Below are positions 17,120 through 26,749 of a DNA stretch of 38,275 nt, in pieces. The stretch's first letter is position 1, and each line of letters opens with the position of its first letter. The DNA is taken from NCBI GenBank assembly GCA_036382395.1, contig DASVHW010000207.1, forward strand, positions 1 through 38,275, given 5' to 3'. This stretch comes from Candidatus Binatia bacterium (GTDB taxonomy: Bacteria; Desulfobacterota; Binatia; HRBIN30). The notes under the pieces were generated by a model, which worked only from the letters and a program-made list of their open reading frames with translations, was not told the origin of the DNA and made no database searches. The translations under genes were made by a program, and so were the position numbers.

Positions 17120-18817
17120 CTAAACCGACGGCACCCAGACACGGAACGTTGAGCCGCGTCCGACCTCGCTGTCGACGGTGATCCTGCCGCCCAGAACGTC
17201 CAGCAGGCGACGCGCGATGTGAAGTCCCAGGCCGACCCCGCCGAAGCGGCGGGTCATCGAGGACTCACCCTGGCGAAACGGCTCGAAAATGATCGGCAGC
17301 GTCTCCGGTGCAATGCCGATGCCGGTGTCGGTCACTGAGAATTCCACACCGCCATCCCTGCTGCGTACACCGACAGTGACGCGACCTTCTGCGGTGAACT
17401 TCATGGCATTCCCGATCAGGTTCTTGAGCACCACCTTGAGCTTGACCGGGTCAGTGTGAAGTGGCGGTAGTTGCGGCGCGACATCCCAGACAAAGTCCAC
17501 ATTCGGTTTGTCGCGTAGCTCGCTGGCTTCTGCGTCCAGCTCGCTGACGAGGTCGGACAGGATGATCTCCTTCACCTCCAGCGGGACGTGCCCCGCTTCG
17601 AGGCGGCTGAGGTCGAGGGTGGCGTTGATGAGTTCGAGCAGCCCGTGGGCGCTCTTGTCCATTCGTCGCAAGACATCGATTTGCTCCGCTGTCAGTGGGC
17701 CAAACTCCCCATCGAGCAGGAGATCGTTGTAGCCCACGACGATATTGAGGGGGGTGCGTAACTCGTGTGACATGGTGGCCACAAAGTCAGACTTGAGACG
17801 GTTGGCACGCTCCAGCTGTTCGACCAGCCGTGCGTTCGTCAAGGCAAGCGAGGCGAGGTGAGCGATCCCGCGAGCGATGCGTTCCTGCTGAGGGCCAAAG
17901 GGATCCCTGCGTCCACGATAGGCCGCGGTATGTATCCCGACGATTTCACCGCCGCGGCGCAGCGCCATGAAGAGGATCACCGTAATGCCATACGCTGTGA
18001 GCACGCCTGCAAACGAAAGGTCCTGACGGATCGTGGTATTGACGACCTGGTCACGTTCGAGCCGCGCCAACAGATGTGCGAGTGGTGGGCGAGGCAGCTT
18101 GAGCACGTGGATCGACTCCCATTGCTCGGGCGTATGCCCATAACCCGACACCGGAACGAACACCTGCTCTTCGGGCTGCCAGAGCACCGTGTGACTCCAA
18201 GCACACTCCAAGACTTCCGTAGTGACCTGGCAGAGTCGGTTGAGGAGCACCGGGGTGTCGAGGGAGGAAATGAGTTCCTGACCGACGCGTGCCAAGGCGC
18301 CGGAAACATGAGCCTCGTCCCGCAGAGCCTCCTGTGCCTGCCGGCGTTCCCGCCGTACTTCGGCTTCGCGCAACTCGCGCTCAATGGCGGGTGCCAGTCG
18401 CGCCAGGTTGCCCTTCATGATGTAGTCTTGCGCACCGGCCTTCATGGCCGCAACCGCGACTTCTTCACCGATGGCTCCGGACACGACGAGAAAGGGAAGA
18501 TCGAGTCCGGAGTTCTGCAACAGCAACAAGGCGGCAAGCCCACTGAAGCGCGGCAGTTCGTAGTCGGCAAGCACAACATCCCAGGCCTGCTGGGCAAGGG
18601 CAATTTCCATGGCGGGGCGGCTGTCGATGCGGCGGTACGTCAGATCATACCCAGCACGCCGCAGCGCATGCCTCACCAACTCGGCATCGTCCTCGGAATC
18701 CTCCACGTGCAAGACGCGAAGCGGCCGGGAGGACTGCGGATCGCGGCGCGCCTCATCGTCGCCGGATGGTCGCCTGTTCATGCCGGAGCCCACAGCCGCG
18801 CCCCTCGAATAACTCAC
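17120..18817 (-). CDS. Sensor histidine kinase with N-terminal receiver and GAF domain
   Basis: Domains in order: receiver (residues 33-145, phospho-acceptor Asp85 in VVLADYELP, acidic HVEDSEDD at the pocket, conserved Lys in YIMKGN), GAF (about 170-330), HisKA with His351 in MSHELRTPLN, and HATPase with the N box LIGNAMKFT, DTGIGI and GVGLGLHIARR. It has no membrane segment, so it is a soluble hybrid in which the receiver precedes the kinase. The GTG at 18817 overlaps the stop of the upstream kinase by four bases, suggesting coupled translation; an ATG at 18781 is the alternative. The two probably form one phosphorelay. Confidence 0.88.
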   Translation of the reverse strand: MSYSRGAAVGSGMNRRPSGDDEARRDPQSSRPLRVLHVEDSEDDAELVRHALRRAGYDLTYRRIDSRPAMEIALAQQAWDVVLADYELPRFSGLAALLLLQNSGLDLPFLVVSGAIGEEVAVAAMKAGAQDYIMKGNLARLAPAIERELREAEVRRERRQAQEALRDEAHVSGALARVGQELISSLDTPVLLNRLCQVTTEVLECAWSHTVLWQPEEQVFVPVSGYGHTPEQWESIHVLKLPRPPLAHLLARLERDQVVNTTIRQDLSFAGVLTAYGITVILFMALRRGGEIVGIHTAAYRGRRDPFGPQQERIARGIAHLASLALTNARLVEQLERANRLKSDFVATMSHELRTPLNIVVGYNDLLLDGEFGPLTAEQIDVLRRMDKSAHGLLELINATLDLSRLEAGHVPLEVKEIILSDLVSELDAEASELRDKPNVDFVWDVAPQLPPLHTDPVKLKVVLKNLIGNAMKFTAEGRVTVGVRSRDGGVEFSVTDTGIGIAPETLPIIFEPFRQGESSMTRRFGGVGLGLHIARRLLDVLGGRITVDSEVGRGSTFRVWVPSV

Positions 18818-21324
18818 TCGTTGCTGCTGGATGGCGCGAGCGTGAAATAGAACGTCGCGCCCTGCTCGACGGCGCCTTCGGCCCAGATGCGGCCGCCGTG
18901 ACGATGAATGATGCGCTGCACGGTTGCCAGGCCGATGCCGCTGCCCTCGAACTCATCGGACCTGTGCAGGCGCTGAAAGGCTCCGAAGAGTTTGCCAGCG
19001 TACGCCATGTCGAAGCCAGCACCATCATCGCGCACAAAATAGGCCGGCTGCCCGTTGACTTGCATGAAGCCGAATTCAATCCGCGCTCGCGGATGCTTGC
19101 TGGTATACTTCCACGCGTTGCCGAGCAGGTTGTCCAGCGCCACCCGTAACAAGCGCGCATCGCCGCGCACCACCAGCCCCGCCGTGATGACGAATTCGAC
19201 CTGCCGCTCCGGTTGCGTCTTCTGCGACTCCTCGGCGACGGTTTGTGCGAGGGCGCTCAGGTTGACCGGCTGCCACTGCATGTCAGCGCGTACCACCTGT
19301 GAGAGGCTGAGCAGATCGCTGATGAGCTGCCCCATGTGCTCAGTGGCGCTACACACGCGATCGAGGTAGTGCTTCCCTCGCTCATCGAGCTTGTCCGCAT
19401 AGCCCCCCAACAAGAGCTTGGTGAACCCGTTGATGTGTCGTAGCGGTGCCTGCAGATCGTGCGACACGGAATAACTGAAGGCTCCCAGTTCGTTGTTCGC
19501 CGCTTCGAGTTGGGCGGTGCGCTCAAGGACGCGCCGCTCGAGTTGCGCGTTCAGGCGGCGAATCTCTTCCTCCGATTGCATGCGTTCGGTGACGTCTCTG
19601 GAGATGATCACTGCACGGTGCTCGCCGCTCGCCGTCCGAAATGCCTTGCCCGCGCCCTCGAACCAGCGCCACTCTCCGTTCTTGTGCCGAAAGCGAAACA
19701 TCGCCTTGGCCGACCGTGTGGCAAACAGCGCTGTGGTATGGGCGAGATCATCGGGATGCATCAATTCAAAACCGCTTCTGCCGACCAGCTCGCTCGGATC
19801 GTAGCCCAACACTTCCTTGTGATTGGGGCTGACATACAAGAGTGGGCCCTCAAAGCTCACTTCGGCGATCAGGTCGTGTGCGTTTTCCGCCAGCCGACGA
19901 TATCGTTCCTCACTTTCGCGTAACGCTTCCTCGGCTCGCTTGCGCTCGGTGATATCGCGGGCGTTGACGAGCAGCCCCGCCACCGCCGAGTCATCCGAGA
20001 AGTTTCTGACGACCGCTTCCACCGTACGCCACGAGCCGTCTTTGTGCCGAAATCGAAATGGCACAGTTACTGCCGTAAGGCGATCCTGTGTCGCTTCGGC
20101 AAACTTGCGGGACAGTTCTGGCAGATCGTCTTGGTGAACGAAATCAAACGCGTTCCGGCCCACGAGTTCGTCGGGTGTGAATCCCGATGTCTGCACGTGG
20201 GACGGGCTGGCGTAGCGGTAGGTTCCGTCGGCGTCCAGAATCGCAACGAGGTCCAACGCCTTCTCGATCAGCGAGCGGAAATGCTGCTCGCTGTCGCGCA
20301 GTGCCGCCTCCGCCCGCTGGCCCTCGGTGATGTCGCGCAGGATGACGGTGCGCAGCTGCCGGCCCGCGATTTCTACGCGGGAGATCGAGGCCTCCATCGG
20401 GAACTCATCACCGTCGGCACGGAGGCCACTGGCGCAGCCCCGCGCACCCCTCATTTCCTTGGTAGCCATTGTTTGATCGAAGGCCCGGATCCGCTTCCGA
20501 TGCGCGGCGCGAAAACGTTCCGGGATGAAGCGATCGAGCGTCTGCCCGATCGCTTGTGCGGCAGGGCAACGAAATATCTGCTCGGCAGCCGGGTTGAAAA
20601 GCACGATGCGCTGATCGGCGTCGACGGTTATGATCGCATCCATCGCCGAGTCGATGATGCTGCCGAGGTGTGCCTCGCTTTCCCGCAGCGCCTCCTCTCC
20701 CTGCTTGCGCTGGATCGCCTGACCCAGCAGATCCGCAACTGACTGCACGAAGGCAATGTCGTCCGCCGTGAATATCCGTTGCCTTGCTGTATGTGCACCC
20801 AGCACACCGAACGGGCGTTTCTGACCGCGGATGACCACGCTCAGGCCGCTCACGATTCCGTGGTCGCGGAGCAGCGGCGGTACACTGAATCGCGTCTCCG
20901 TGCGCAGATCTTCGACCACCACCGGTTCATCGGAGAGGAGCGTGTAGCCAGCCTGAGACTCAGTACCGGCGCTCACCGTCGCCGCGCCCACGAACCCGTT
21001 CCGCCAGCCAGCCCCGGCCTGCAAGTGCAATGCGCTGCCATCCGGCAGCAGCTCCAGGACCTTGCAGTACTCGACCGCGAGCGTCTCGGCGACCAAGCTG
21101 ACCGCATGGTCGAATAGGGTGGTCCGATCGGTGGCGGTCAGCGCCTGCCGTCCAAGGTCCGCAAGCGCGGCCTGCTGCTGCGCCAGAGTTCGGAGCTGCT
21201 CCTTGGCCAGCTTACGGTCGGTCAGGCGGATTTGTTGGCGGGGTCGCGGCGACTGTGGGAGTGCGTTCGTACGTTCTGGGTTGCGGCGTTCGTTCCTACG
21301 CTCCGGGCGATTGACGTCTCTCAT
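18814..21324 (-). CDS. Soluble multi-sensor histidine kinase (GAF plus three PAS)
   Basis: An 836-residue kinase. An N-terminal coiled region is followed by a GAF domain (about residues 70-210), then three PAS domains (about 220-345, 345-470 and 470-595) each ending in a DITE/DVTERK/Q linker, a coiled coil, a HisKA domain with His near residue 622 in SVSHDLQAPLRH, and a HATPase with LLGNAWKYT and GSGIGLATV. The HDLQAPLR box is the form seen in phytochrome-related kinases. No membrane segments are found. The ATG at 21324 has GAGAGGTGG upstream; an earlier ATG at 21393 lacks a site. It likely senses small ligands or redox and passes phosphate to the downstream receiver-kinase. Confidence 0.88.
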   Translation of the reverse strand: MRDVNRPERRNERRNPERTNALPQSPRPRQQIRLTDRKLAKEQLRTLAQQQAALADLGRQALTATDRTTLFDHAVSLVAETLAVEYCKVLELLPDGSALHLQAGAGWRNGFVGAATVSAGTESQAGYTLLSDEPVVVEDLRTETRFSVPPLLRDHGIVSGLSVVIRGQKRPFGVLGAHTARQRIFTADDIAFVQSVADLLGQAIQRKQGEEALRESEAHLGSIIDSAMDAIITVDADQRIVLFNPAAEQIFRCPAAQAIGQTLDRFIPERFRAAHRKRIRAFDQTMATKEMRGARGCASGLRADGDEFPMEASISRVEIAGRQLRTVILRDITEGQRAEAALRDSEQHFRSLIEKALDLVAILDADGTYRYASPSHVQTSGFTPDELVGRNAFDFVHQDDLPELSRKFAEATQDRLTAVTVPFRFRHKDGSWRTVEAVVRNFSDDSAVAGLLVNARDITERKRAEEALRESEERYRRLAENAHDLIAEVSFEGPLLYVSPNHKEVLGYDPSELVGRSGFELMHPDDLAHTTALFATRSAKAMFRFRHKNGEWRWFEGAGKAFRTASGEHRAVIISRDVTERMQSEEEIRRLNAQLERRVLERTAQLEAANNELGAFSYSVSHDLQAPLRHINGFTKLLLGGYADKLDERGKHYLDRVCSATEHMGQLISDLLSLSQVVRADMQWQPVNLSALAQTVAEESQKTQPERQVEFVITAGLVVRGDARLLRVALDNLLGNAWKYTSKHPRARIEFGFMQVNGQPAYFVRDDGAGFDMAYAGKLFGAFQRLHRSDEFEGSGIGLATVQRIIHRHGGRIWAEGAVEQGATFYFTLAPSSSNE

Positions 21325-21477
21325 GTAATCGTGCGCCACCTCTCGGCAGTTCGAACATCGCTTGAGCGAGCTCGGATAACGGCACCGACCCATTGAGCAT
21401 GGCGCCGGGGCCGCGCATTCGAGCCTCTAACTGTGAGTGTTTATCATACCAGAGTTACCATGTACACTTACGTTGCG

Positions 21478-22605
21478 CTACGCCGCTTTCGTTTGCGCGC
21501 CTTCCGCACCGGTCGCAGCGTACTGTTGGAACAGCCCCCCCCACGGTGTGGTGGTGAGCCAGCTCTCGAAGGTGCGGCGGTCCTTCAGCGGCCAGCGGAA
21601 GTAGTCGTGGTAGGCCTCGGAGCCGAAAATGAACAGGTGTACCAGTGGCGTGCGGAAGAAGAAGTTCTGGATGCGCTTGACCGGGCTGAACCAGAGGAGG
21701 TCGCCGACGCGGCTGGCGAGATTGTCGCCGACATGGAAGTGCCAATTCTCCCGCGAGATGTCTTCGCCGACAATTTCGATCTCCTCCGGCTTGCCGATCC
21801 CGAGCCCGGCCTCATGTGCCAGGTTGATGTATTTGATGCTCATCGGGTCGAACCCCATCATCTTCGCGGCGACGGCGTCGATGGCCACTTGATCGGCACT
21901 GGCGAGGATCACGTTTTTGATCACCGGAAACATGGTGCGTGGACCCGGACCGTTACCGCAGGTCGTGCCGTCCATCACGGCGAAGAGCCCGGAGTGAATT
22001 TCCTTCTGGATCGCCAGCAGGTCGACGATGGTCTCATGGATCCAGCTGTGGGTGTAATGACGTAACGTGTTCAGCAAGCCGCCAAAGGCGTTCTTTATGG
22101 CGCCGGTCGTTGTCGTGTAGATGTGGCACTTGACCGTCGGCAGGTGCACCACGTTCTTGCCGATGAAGTAGTCGGGGATCTGGATGCCACCGTAGTCGCG
22201 GTAGATCGCATCCAGCGCGAGCATCTTCGCTTTGGGCCGGTAGGAGATCCACTTCATGTCCTCGCCTTTGAAATTGTACAGAACCGGGATGCCGTAGCGC
22301 CGGAAGATGGGCATGTATTTGTTCAGGTCTTCGCCCTTGAACGCGTCGGTGACCACGGTCTTGTTCTGCACGCACGACAGGTCGTGGTAGCCGTTGTTGC
22401 GCAGGCCAAGGATGGTTCCCTCGAGCTGCCAGGGTGTGGTGTTGGCGCCGGGGAAGGGAAAGTGCCACGAGATGTTGTCTTTCAAGATCGTGGTGCTGGA
22501 TGCGTTCAGATGGTGCTGGACCTCAGCCATTTCCATCAGACGCTGGTAATCGGCCAGAACCGTCTCCGGTTGAGTTTTCAAGACCGCGACTTTCGATTTC
22601 AGCAT
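21478..22605 (-). CDS. DUF362 domain protein
   Basis: A 375-residue cytoplasmic protein with the DUF362 core: GKNVVHLPTVKCHIYTTTTG, a GLLNTLRHYTHSWIHE segment, FAVMDGTTCGNGPGPR and ASADQVAIDAVAAKMMGFDP. Many family members carry a ferredoxin domain after the core; no Cys-rich 4Fe-4S motif is seen here. The ATG at 22605 has GAGAGG seven bases upstream. It is transcribed away from the metal-uptake operon, and the 160 bases between hold both promoters. Function is unknown; the family has been linked to iron-sulfur and oxidoreductase systems. Confidence 0.85.
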   Translation of the reverse strand: MLKSKVAVLKTQPETVLADYQRLMEMAEVQHHLNASSTTILKDNISWHFPFPGANTTPWQLEGTILGLRNNGYHDLSCVQNKTVVTDAFKGEDLNKYMPIFRRYGIPVLYNFKGEDMKWISYRPKAKMLALDAIYRDYGGIQIPDYFIGKNVVHLPTVKCHIYTTTTGAIKNAFGGLLNTLRHYTHSWIHETIVDLLAIQKEIHSGLFAVMDGTTCGNGPGPRTMFPVIKNVILASADQVAIDAVAAKMMGFDPMSIKYINLAHEAGLGIGKPEEIEIVGEDISRENWHFHVGDNLASRVGDLLWFSPVKRIQNFFFRTPLVHLFIFGSEAYHDYFRWPLKDRRTFESWLTTTPWGGLFQQYAATGAEGAQTKAA

Positions 22606-22764
22606 GCTAAACCTCTCATGCCGCATGTTAGCACGCCCCCGGAAGCGGGCAAACCGAGATCCCGCCGCTCCGTCCGAGGCTTGTGTTCGGCTCGGTGGCG
22701 GCGTACCTGATACAGGTTGAGACGTTGCCACTGCGTGAGGGTGAAACGATGCAAGGGAGCACCG

Positions 22765-24150
22765 ATGCGATATGCGAGAGCAGTATGGCTTGCGTTCATG
22801 ATCGCAGTCGCACCGCTGGTGGCGACGGCACAGGAGCCGCCGGCTCCGGGTGGCGGCGAGGCCCGGGAGATTGAAGAGTTACGGAAAGAGGTGCGCGAGC
22901 TGCGGCAGGCGGTGCGCGCATTGCAGGAAGCACAGAAGCAGCCGCCCGCAGCGACCGGCCAAACCGAGCAGGAAAAGGAATTGGAAGCGGAGATCCGAGC
23001 CGCCATGCCTCCGGCGACTCCCGGCGTGCCCGCCCCGGCGGCTGCCAACGAGGCCATCACGACTGCTGCCCCAGTGATCCAGCCGGCGACTGGACCCGGT
23101 GTGGGCAAGAGCTCGTCGCTGCTGAACCCCGACATCAGTTTCATCGGCGACTTCACCTTTCTCGGCACCGACAATAATCAGCTGAACAAGGCCAATCGCT
23201 TCAGCTTCCGTGAAGCCGAGCTGGGGCTCCAGGCCCCGATCGATCCGTTCGCACGGGCCGATGCGTTCCTCACGGTCGACGAAAGCGGATCGTTCGACAT
23301 CGAAGAGGCGTACGCCACCTTTCTCACTCTGCCCTTCAACCTCCAGGCCCGCGCCGGCAAGTTCCGTCTCATGTTTGGCAAGAACAACGTCCTCCACCGC
23401 CACGCCCTGCCACAGACCGATCGGCCTTTCGTGGAAGTGGATAACTTCGGCGACGAGGGCTTTGCCGGGACCGGTGCGGAGCTCAGTTACCTGGTGCCGA
23501 ATCCGTGGGATCAGTACCTGCTGCTGACCGCAGAGGCGGTCAACGACCTCGGTGCGCCGCTCCCGGCAGGTCAAGGGACGACCTTGGATCAGCCGGCGCC
23601 GGGGCGTGCCCTTCGCGACGTGGTGTATCTTGGCCACGCCCAGTCGTTCTTCGATCTGGACCCCAACAACAACCTCGAGTTGGGGGCTTCGGTGCTGCTC
23701 AATCTGCCGCGGCGGGAGACGCAGACCAGAATGTACGGTGTCGATCTCACCTACCGCTGGCGGCCGCTGGGGCAGGCGGGTTACCGGCAGTTTCTCTGGC
23801 GTACGGAAGGGTATTTCACCGACAAGCAGCTGCGCGGTGCCGATGCGGCAGCGCTACTGCCGATTGAAGACAACACCTTCGATACCGCCGGCTTTTACAC
23901 CTATGGTGAATACCGGGTGGCGCAGCGCTGGTGGCTCGGCACCCGGGTTGATTGGACGGAAATCCCAGCGGTGCGGCGCCAAACCGAGTGGGGCGTCTAT
24001 CCCTATTGCACCTTCGCCCCGACTGAGTTCGGCTACTTCCGCTTGGGATATCAGCACGCCGTGTCGGACCGGTGGCGCGACAAGGATTCGAATCGGGTGT
24101 GGCTGCAGTACGACTTCTCCATCGGTCCGCACGCGGCGCACGCGTTCTAA
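22765..24150 (+). CDS. Outer-membrane beta-barrel protein of a metal-uptake operon
   Basis: A 461-residue exported protein. Residues 1-23 form a signal peptide (AVWLAFMIAVAPLVATAQ). Residues about 33-60 are a coiled coil (EIEELRKEVRELRQAVRAL), then a Pro/Ala-rich spacer, then alternating amphipathic beta-strands to a C-terminal Phe, as in porins assembled by BAM. It contains no TonB box. Its ATG has AAGGGAGC upstream. The binding-protein gene starts 20 bases after its stop, and ATPase and permease follow without gaps, so it probably lets the metal cross the outer membrane. Zinc versus manganese is not decided. Confidence 0.75.
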   Translation: MRYARAVWLAFMIAVAPLVATAQEPPAPGGGEAREIEELRKEVRELRQAVRALQEAQKQPPAATGQTEQEKELEAEIRAAMPPATPGVPAPAAANEAITTAAPVIQPATGPGVGKSSSLLNPDISFIGDFTFLGTDNNQLNKANRFSFREAELGLQAPIDPFARADAFLTVDESGSFDIEEAYATFLTLPFNLQARAGKFRLMFGKNNVLHRHALPQTDRPFVEVDNFGDEGFAGTGAELSYLVPNPWDQYLLLTAEAVNDLGAPLPAGQGTTLDQPAPGRALRDVVYLGHAQSFFDLDPNNNLELGASVLLNLPRRETQTRMYGVDLTYRWRPLGQAGYRQFLWRTEGYFTDKQLRGADAAALLPIEDNTFDTAGFYTYGEYRVAQRWWLGTRVDWTEIPAVRRQTEWGVYPYCTFAPTEFGYFRLGYQHAVSDRWRDKDSNRVWLQYDFSIGPHAAHAF

Positions 24151-24170
24151 AAGCTCAGGAGACAGGCTTC

Positions 24171-25145
24171 ATGAGAGTATGCACTAACGATAGGCGGAAC
24201 AGGTCTGGTCTGGGCCGGGCAAGCAAATGGCTTGCGGGAAGTCTACTGGTCATCACGGCGCTGATGGCGCGGCCGAACCGTTCTGCCGCCAAGCTCTACG
24301 TCGTCACCACCACCCCCGATCTTGCCGCCGTCGTCCGCGACGTGGGTGGCGATAAAGTCGAAGTCGAAGCCCTGGCGCTGGGCACGCAGGATCCGCATTT
24401 CGTCGACGCGAAGCCGAGCTTCATTCTGAAGCTCAATCGCGCCGACCTCTACGTCAAGCGCGGATTGGAACTCGAAATCGGTTGGGCGCCGGTTCTGGAA
24501 AACGGCGCGCGTAACGCCAACATTCTGACGGGAGGCCGCGGCTTCGTCGACGCCTCGGCCGGCATCGCTCCATTGGAGATCCCCAGCGGTGTGGTCAGCC
24601 GCGCTCTCGGTGATGTGCACCCCTACGGCAATCCGCATTACCAACTCGATCCTGCCAATGCCAAGATCATCGCCCGCAACATTGTCGTCGGCTTGTCGCG
24701 TGTGGACGTCGGCGATCAAGCCTACTTCGAGCAGCGGCTGGCGGACTTCGAGCGGCGCATCGACGAGAAGCTGGCGCAGTGGCTGCAGCTGATGAAGCCG
24801 TATCAGGGTGCAAAAATCGTCACCTATCACAAGAGCTGGGACTACTTCGCTCAACGCTTCGGCCTCGACGTCATCGGCACCATGGAGCCAAAGCCGGGGG
24901 TGCCGCCGTCACCGGCGCACTTGGCGCAGCTGATCCAGTTGATGCAGGCGCAGCACTGCAAGCTGGTCATCAAGGAGCCGTTTTACCCTGAGAACCTCAC
25001 GCGCGTGGTGGCTGAGAAAACCGGCGCCAGGGTGCTGACCCTGCCGGAGTCACCGGGCGGCGCTCCGGGTACGGACGATTACTTTTCGTTCATGGACTAC
25101 GACGTCAAACAAGTTGCGGCTGCATTGGCGGCGGCGAATGGCTGA
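24171..25145 (+). CDS. Metal ABC transporter substrate-binding protein (ZnuA/TroA family)
   Basis: A periplasmic cluster-9 binding protein of 324 residues. A signal peptide covers about residues 1-39, with a basic start and a WLAGSLLVITALMA core. The family ligands are visible: His76 in DPHFVDAKPS, His156 in GNPHYQLDP (His150 is close by), a Glu in KEPFY and an Asp near the end. The His-rich loop often present in zinc-specific ZnuA is absent, so zinc and manganese are both possible. AGGAGA lies nine bases before the ATG. It delivers metal to the permease encoded two genes downstream. Confidence 0.87.
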   Translation: MRVCTNDRRNRSGLGRASKWLAGSLLVITALMARPNRSAAKLYVVTTTPDLAAVVRDVGGDKVEVEALALGTQDPHFVDAKPSFILKLNRADLYVKRGLELEIGWAPVLENGARNANILTGGRGFVDASAGIAPLEIPSGVVSRALGDVHPYGNPHYQLDPANAKIIARNIVVGLSRVDVGDQAYFEQRLADFERRIDEKLAQWLQLMKPYQGAKIVTYHKSWDYFAQRFGLDVIGTMEPKPGVPPSPAHLAQLIQLMQAQHCKLVIKEPFYPENLTRVVAEKTGARVLTLPESPGGAPGTDDYFSFMDYDVKQVAAALAAANG

Positions 25146-25908
25146 GCCCGCGATGAGCCAAGCACTCATCGAGTTCGATCAGGTCACGCTCGGTTACGGT
25201 CATCACGTTATCCTGCGCGACGTGAACCTTACGGTGGCACCGGGAGACTTCCTCGGCATCGTCGGCCCCAATGGCGCCGGAAAGACCACGTTGTTGAAGG
25301 CATTGCTCGGTACCCTGCGGCCACTGAGCGGCCGGCTGACGATCAACACGCCAACTGGAACGTTCGGGTATGTACCGCAACGGGAAGCGGTGGACGAGAC
25401 CTTCCCGCTGACCGTGCGCGAGATGATCATGATGGGACGCTTTGCGCGTATCGGCCTCTTGCGTGGGCCGAGCCCGGCGGACCAGAGCGTTGTCGGTGCC
25501 GCGGCGGCGCACGTCGGCATCGAGGACCTTTTCGACCGCCGCTACCGTACCCTCTCGGGCGGGCAGAAACAGCGCACGTTGATCGGGCGCGCCCTGGCGG
25601 CGGAACCGAGCGTGTTGGTGCTGGATGAGCCGACGAACGGCATGGACCTGCCGGCGGAAAAGGCCATGATGGACCTCGTCCGCCACTTGCACGTGCAGGA
25701 CAAGCTCACCGTGATCATGGTCAGTCACTTGCTGAACGTGGTCGCCTCGTACGTGCGGCGCCTGGCGATCGTGGGCGATGGCAAGGTGGAGGTGGGACCC
25801 GTCGAGAGCATGCTGACGGCGGAGAAGCTGAGCGCGCTCTACCGCACCCGCGTCGTCGTCGACCGCATCGATGGCCGTGTGGTTGTGCTGCCGGGAGCGG
25901 ACGCATGA
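25138..25908 (+). CDS. Metal ABC transporter ATPase (ZnuC/TroB type)
   Basis: The ATP-hydrolysing subunit, about 256 residues. Walker A is GPNGAGKTT, the Q-loop is YVPQR, the ABC signature LSGGQKQR, Walker B VLVLDEPTNGMDLP and the H-loop MVSHLL. The ATG at 25138 overlaps the binding-protein stop by eight bases; an ATG at 25153 is equally plausible because neither has a strong ribosome site, consistent with coupled translation. Its stop overlaps the permease start. It powers import by the permease at 25905. Confidence 0.9.
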   Translation: MAEPAMSQALIEFDQVTLGYGHHVILRDVNLTVAPGDFLGIVGPNGAGKTTLLKALLGTLRPLSGRLTINTPTGTFGYVPQREAVDETFPLTVREMIMMGRFARIGLLRGPSPADQSVVGAAAAHVGIEDLFDRRYRTLSGGQKQRTLIGRALAAEPSVLVLDEPTNGMDLPAEKAMMDLVRHLHVQDKLTVIMVSHLLNVVASYVRRLAIVGDGKVEVGPVESMLTAEKLSALYRTRVVVDRIDGRVVVLPGADA

Positions 25909-26726
25909 TTGAGATGTTCGGGCAGAGCTTCATCCGCTATGCGGTGTTTGCCAGCGTGCTCGCCGGCGGCATCTCGGCGTACCTCGGCGTGTACGTCCTC
26001 CTGCGCCGCATCGTCTTCGTCGGCATCGCGCTGGCCCAGATCGCGACGCTCGGTGTGGCCGTCGGCCATCTGCTCGGCCTGCATCAGGCCGAGGCGGCGT
26101 TCGGCATGAGTCTCGTCGGCGTCACCTTCTTCGCCTTCCAGCGCGACCGTGGCCGCATTCCGCGGGAGAGTGCCATCGGCGTGGCCTATGCCGCTGCCTC
26201 GGCGCTCACTATTCTGTGCGTCTCCAGGAATCCGCTCGGTGAGATGGACGTGCTCAGCCTCATTTTCGGCAACGTCCTCGGCGTCACCGAAGCGCAGCTG
26301 TACATGTTGGGGGCACTGGCGGCTGTGGTAGTGGCGCTGCACGTTCTCTTCCACAAGGAGCTGCTGTTCACGGCGTTCGATCCGGACATGGCGGAGACCA
26401 TGGGCTACCGTGTGCAGTGGTGGGAGTTCTTCTTCTACCTCGTCCTCGGCGTCGTCTTTTCCCTGAGCGTCAGCGTCGCGGGCGTGCTGGTGATCTTCTC
26501 GTACCTGGTCATTCCGGCCACGGCGGCGCTGGTCCTGGACGTGGGCATGAACGCGTCGTTTGTGGTGGCGGTGCTGGTTGCGGTGGTCGCCGGAGCCGGC
26601 GGGGTGTTCCTGTCCTACCAGTATGACCTGCCGACCGGCCCGACCATCGTGGCAACGCTGTCGCTTCTTCTCCTGCTGTGCTGGCTGTTCAAGGCGCTGA
26701 CGCGCCTGCGAGCGGTGGAGGCGTAG
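25905..26726 (+). CDS. Metal ABC transporter permease (ZnuB/TroC family)
   Basis: A 273-residue inner-membrane protein with eight or nine hydrophobic segments. The family features include GGISAYLGVYVLLRRIVFVG near the start, GDMDVL-like GEMDVLSLIFG in the middle, and the AGVLVIFSYLVIPATAAL segment that contacts the ATPase. The start overlaps the ATPase stop as ATGA. It forms the membrane channel for the metal captured by the binding protein. The operon ends here, converging on citrate synthase with 23 bases between. Confidence 0.9.
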   Translation: MIEMFGQSFIRYAVFASVLAGGISAYLGVYVLLRRIVFVGIALAQIATLGVAVGHLLGLHQAEAAFGMSLVGVTFFAFQRDRGRIPRESAIGVAYAAASALTILCVSRNPLGEMDVLSLIFGNVLGVTEAQLYMLGALAAVVVALHVLFHKELLFTAFDPDMAETMGYRVQWWEFFFYLVLGVVFSLSVSVAGVLVIFSYLVIPATAALVLDVGMNASFVVAVLVAVVAGAGGVFLSYQYDLPTGPTIVATLSLLLLLCWLFKALTRLRAVEA

Positions 26727-26749
26727 TGAGGCGGAGGCGAGCGCAGGAC

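Noticed and set aside
17001-17120. A 38-codon frame (TTG start near 17007) ending MKQLARDLARLGA
   Set aside because: It looks peptide-like but is short, has no ribosome site, and overlaps an inverted repeat; not enough to call a gene.
17858-18850. A 330-residue plus-strand frame opposite the receiver-GAF kinase
   Set aside because: Shadow of a gene with intact receiver, HisKA and HATPase motifs.
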